Assembly (NCBI GenBank): GCA_045112425.1
Contig: JBGUHV010000085.1
Coordinates: 1-15,078 of the forward strand
Direction: 5' to 3'
DNA from: CAG-103 sp045112425
GTDB lineage: Bacteria > Bacillota > Clostridia > Oscillospirales > Oscillospiraceae
DNA: 15,078 nt
Made by a program: the position numbers and the translations under genes. Of this stretch, positions 13,677 through 15,078 are shown piece after piece. The notes below the pieces were generated by a model. It was given only the letters and a program-made list of their open reading frames with translations, was not told the origin of the DNA and did no database searches. Numbering within the stretch: the first letter of the stretch is position 1; every line of letters begins with the position of its first letter.

Positions 13677-14844
13677 ATCCGATCTTGATCCTTTCGATTC
13701 CCGCAATGGCTTCCTGTACCAATCCTTCGATATCCATGACGGACTCCGCCTCGGCGACCTCGGCGACGGTCGGGCGCGTCTTGGGGTGGCGCGGCGTGAA
13801 GACCGTGCAGCAGTCCTCATACGGGAGGATCGAGGTCTCGAACGTGCCGATCTTCCGCGCGCGGGCAATGATGTCCGTCTTGTCCATGCCGATCAGAGGC
13901 TGCAGCACCGGCAGGTCGATGACGCTCTGCGTGGAGGCCATGGCCTCCATGGTCTGGCTCGCGACCTGACCGAGGTTCTCGCCCGTGACGATGGCCTTGC
14001 AGTCGTTGTGCTTTGCGATATCCTCGGCAATGCGCATCATGAAGCGGCGCATGATGAGGGTGAAATATTCCTCCGGGCAGAGGCGGCGGATCTCCTCCTG
14101 AATGTGCGTGAAGGGCACGATCTGCAGCGTCATGCGGCCGGTATAGGGCTCGAGCAGCTTGGCAAGGCTGATGACCTTTTCCTTGGCGAGCTCGGACGTA
14201 TACGGGAAGGAGAAGAAGTGCACCGGCACGAGGCGCACGCCGCGCTTTGCGATGAGATAGGTGCTCACGGGGCTGTCGATGCCGCCGGAGAGGAGCGTGA
14301 CGGCGCTGCCGTTCGAGCCGACGGGCATGCCGCCCGCGCCGGGCTGGGGCTTGGCGTGGACGTAGGCCGCGAGCTCTCGCACCTCGAGGTGCACGGTGAG
14401 CTCAGGGTCGTGCATCTCCGCGCGCGCGTTCGGATACGCCTCGGCGAGGAGACCGCCGACGTACTGGCTGAGCTCGATGCTCGTGAGCGGAAAGCGCTTG
14501 TCGCCCCGCTTTGTCTCGACCTTGAAGGTGGAGACGGAGAGCATATCGTCGCGGAGGTACTCGATGGCCTTGCGCGCAATGACGTCCTTGTCCTTTTCGC
14601 AGGCGGCGGCGCGCGTGACCGTGGCGAAGCCGAAGACCTGCTTTGCCGCCTCGAGCGCATCGTCGAGATCGGACTCGTCATCACGCGCCTCCACATAGAA
14701 CGTGGACTGGCGGCAGGAGACCTCATATTTGCCGACGTGCTTCAGGCGACGCCGGAGGTTGTTCATCAGTTTCTCTTCAAAAAAGCGCTTGTTCAAACCC
14801 TTGAGAAACAGCTCGCCCGGTTTAAGCAGTAAAATATCGTTCAT
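13666..14844 (-). CDS. thiI: tRNA uracil 4-sulfurtransferase ThiI (no rhodanese domain)
   Basis: The 392-residue enzyme adds sulfur to U8 of tRNA and can supply thiamine thiazole synthesis. Domains are an N-terminal ferredoxin-like region (LLLKPGELFLKGLNKRFFE, 5-23), THUMP (about 60-165) and a PP-loop ATPase with SGGIDS (186-191) and downstream TGENLGQVASQT (287-298). The protein ends soon after PYEDCCTVFTPRHP (341-354), so it lacks the C-terminal rhodanese domain of the E. coli enzyme and resembles the B. subtilis form. That form takes sulfur directly from a dedicated cysteine desulfurase. No such gene lies upstream here, because a promoter directly precedes thiI. ATG 14844 is preferred to ATG 14850 because AAAGGA sits 7 bases before it. 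It overlaps cinA by 11 bases. Confidence 0.95.
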   Translation of the reverse strand: MNDILLLKPGELFLKGLNKRFFEEKLMNNLRRRLKHVGKYEVSCRQSTFYVEARDDESDLDDALEAAKQVFGFATVTRAAACEKDKDVIARKAIEYLRDDMLSVSTFKVETKRGDKRFPLTSIELSQYVGGLLAEAYPNARAEMHDPELTVHLEVRELAAYVHAKPQPGAGGMPVGSNGSAVTLLSGGIDSPVSTYLIAKRGVRLVPVHFFSFPYTSELAKEKVISLAKLLEPYTGRMTLQIVPFTHIQEEIRRLCPEEYFTLIMRRFMMRIAEDIAKHNDCKAIVTGENLGQVASQTMEAMASTQSVIDLPVLQPLIGMDKTDIIARARKIGTFETSILPYEDCCTVFTPRHPKTRPTVAEVAEAESVMDIEGLVQEAIAGIERIKIGYEC

Positions 14845-14875
14845 AACCATTTCCTTTGTATTGTAATGATGTTTG

Positions 14876-14904
14876 AGTATATCACGTGTTTGAAGGAAAA
14901 ACAA
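14876..14904 (-). promoter_or_regulatory. Promoter of the thiI-cinA operon
   Basis: On the minus strand TTGTTT (14904-14899), 17 bases, then TATACT (14881-14876). The leader would be about 25 bases. A second TATAAT-like box exists further upstream on the same strand (near 14930) but has no good -35. Confidence 0.7.
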
Positions 14905-15007
14905 GCAAGCGCAAGCAAAATTCTATTATAGCTCTAAGCGCAAATTCATATTGTAGTCACAATTGACGAGAAATATCCACCGGCTCTTTTGAGTGCAGGT
15001 ATAAGGT

Positions 15008-15049
15008 AAAGGTAGACACATGGAAAACCACCATGCTGTCTACCTTTTC
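15008..15049 (+). promoter_or_regulatory. Leader hairpin with T tract: candidate transcription attenuator
   Basis: AAAGGTAGACA (15008-15018) pairs with TGTCTACCTTT (15037-15047). An inner CATGG/CCATG stem (15019-15023 with 15031-15035) is stacked on it, with one bulged C and a 7-base loop. TTTTCTTT overlaps and follows the 3' arm. The 5' arm contains the putative ribosome binding site and the inner stem holds the start codon of the 14-codon ORF at 15020. The hairpin lies 17 bases before the ribosome binding site of the next gene, so it could either end an upstream RNA or attenuate the downstream gene. Confidence 0.7.
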
Positions 15050-15064
15050 TTTGTGATAAGATAA
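15020..15064 (+). CDS. Candidate 14-residue leader peptide
   Basis: The ORF encodes MENHHAVYLFFVIR and stops at TAA just before the ribosome binding site of the next gene. AAAGGTAG (15008-15015) lies before the ATG. The ORF runs through the whole terminator-like hairpin, so a ribosome translating it would open that stem. This geometry is typical of leader peptides controlling genes for ribosome-targeting antibiotic resistance. Expression is not shown by the sequence alone. Confidence 0.5.
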   Translation: MENHHAVYLFFVIR

Positions 15065-15066
15065 AA

Positions 15067-15076
15067 AAGGAGGTGA
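15067..15076 (+). promoter_or_regulatory. Strong ribosome binding site of a gene beginning beyond the window
   Basis: AAGGAGGTGA is a full match to the anti-Shine-Dalgarno sequence. It ends two bases before the window edge, so the start codon should lie a few bases further on, on the plus strand. Confidence 0.8.
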
Positions 15077-15078
15077 GC

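Noticed and set aside
10609..13688. Long plus-strand open frames (583 and 443 codons) opposite the SLH and cinA genes
   Set aside because: Ala/Gly/Val/His-rich shadows with no motif; the real genes on the other strand have signal peptide, SLH and CinA motifs.
13402..14832. 476-codon plus-strand open frame opposite thiI
   Set aside because: Shadow of thiI, whose PP-loop and THUMP regions are clear; no start signals.

Overview
The window is high-GC, gene-dense DNA, most likely from a gut-type Clostridia genome (Oscillospiraceae/Ruminococcaceae-like). This is an inference from strong AGGAGG-type ribosome binding sites, Gram-positive surface proteins (bacterial SH3 plus NlpC/P60, SLH repeats, a lipobox protein), a heterodimeric ABC exporter of the BmrCD/LmrCD kind, a ThiI without a rhodanese domain, and a PheB-like ACT protein. 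No species can be named from the sequence alone.

Layout. Positions 1-1331 (+) hold the 3' end of a GltD-like flavin oxidoreductase with a C-terminal Fe-S ferredoxin segment, closed by a terminator. Positions 1384-3563 (+) hold a strong promoter inside a dyad, a small conserved-type protein of 95 residues, and a secreted cell-wall hydrolase with five SH3 repeats and an NlpC/P60 domain. Positions 3582-7283 (+) hold a palindrome, a near-consensus promoter that may give a leaderless mRNA, and two overlapping half-size ABC exporter genes forming one asymmetric heterodimer. Positions 7436-7879 (-) hold an ACT-domain protein. Positions 7880-8852 carry no conventional gene but are full of structure: a dispersed repeat, a chain of hairpins, and a likely short minus-strand transcript with its own promoter, microORF and terminator. 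Positions 8853-9953 (-) hold a transglutaminase-like lipoprotein, divergent from a 104-residue unknown protein (10081-10395, +). Positions 10633-12309 (-) hold an SLH-anchored phosphodiester glycosidase. Positions 12417-14844 (-) hold the thiI-cinA operon, with the two genes overlapping. The last 200 bases are AT-rich and hold a plus-strand leader (hairpin, 14-codon leader ORF, strong ribosome binding site) for a gene that begins just beyond the window.

How the genes relate. Three surface proteins (NlpC/P60 hydrolase, transglutaminase-like lipoprotein, SLH glycosidase) and an exporter form a cell-envelope theme, but they are separate transcription units. ThiI and CinA serve tRNA thiolation and NAD/nucleotide repair. 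The least expected signals are a dispersed structured repeat (two copies of about 145 bp plus a short relative), whose stems differ by compensatory base changes, and the translation-attenuation-like leader at the right edge, which suggests that an inducible, possibly antibiotic-resistance, gene follows.
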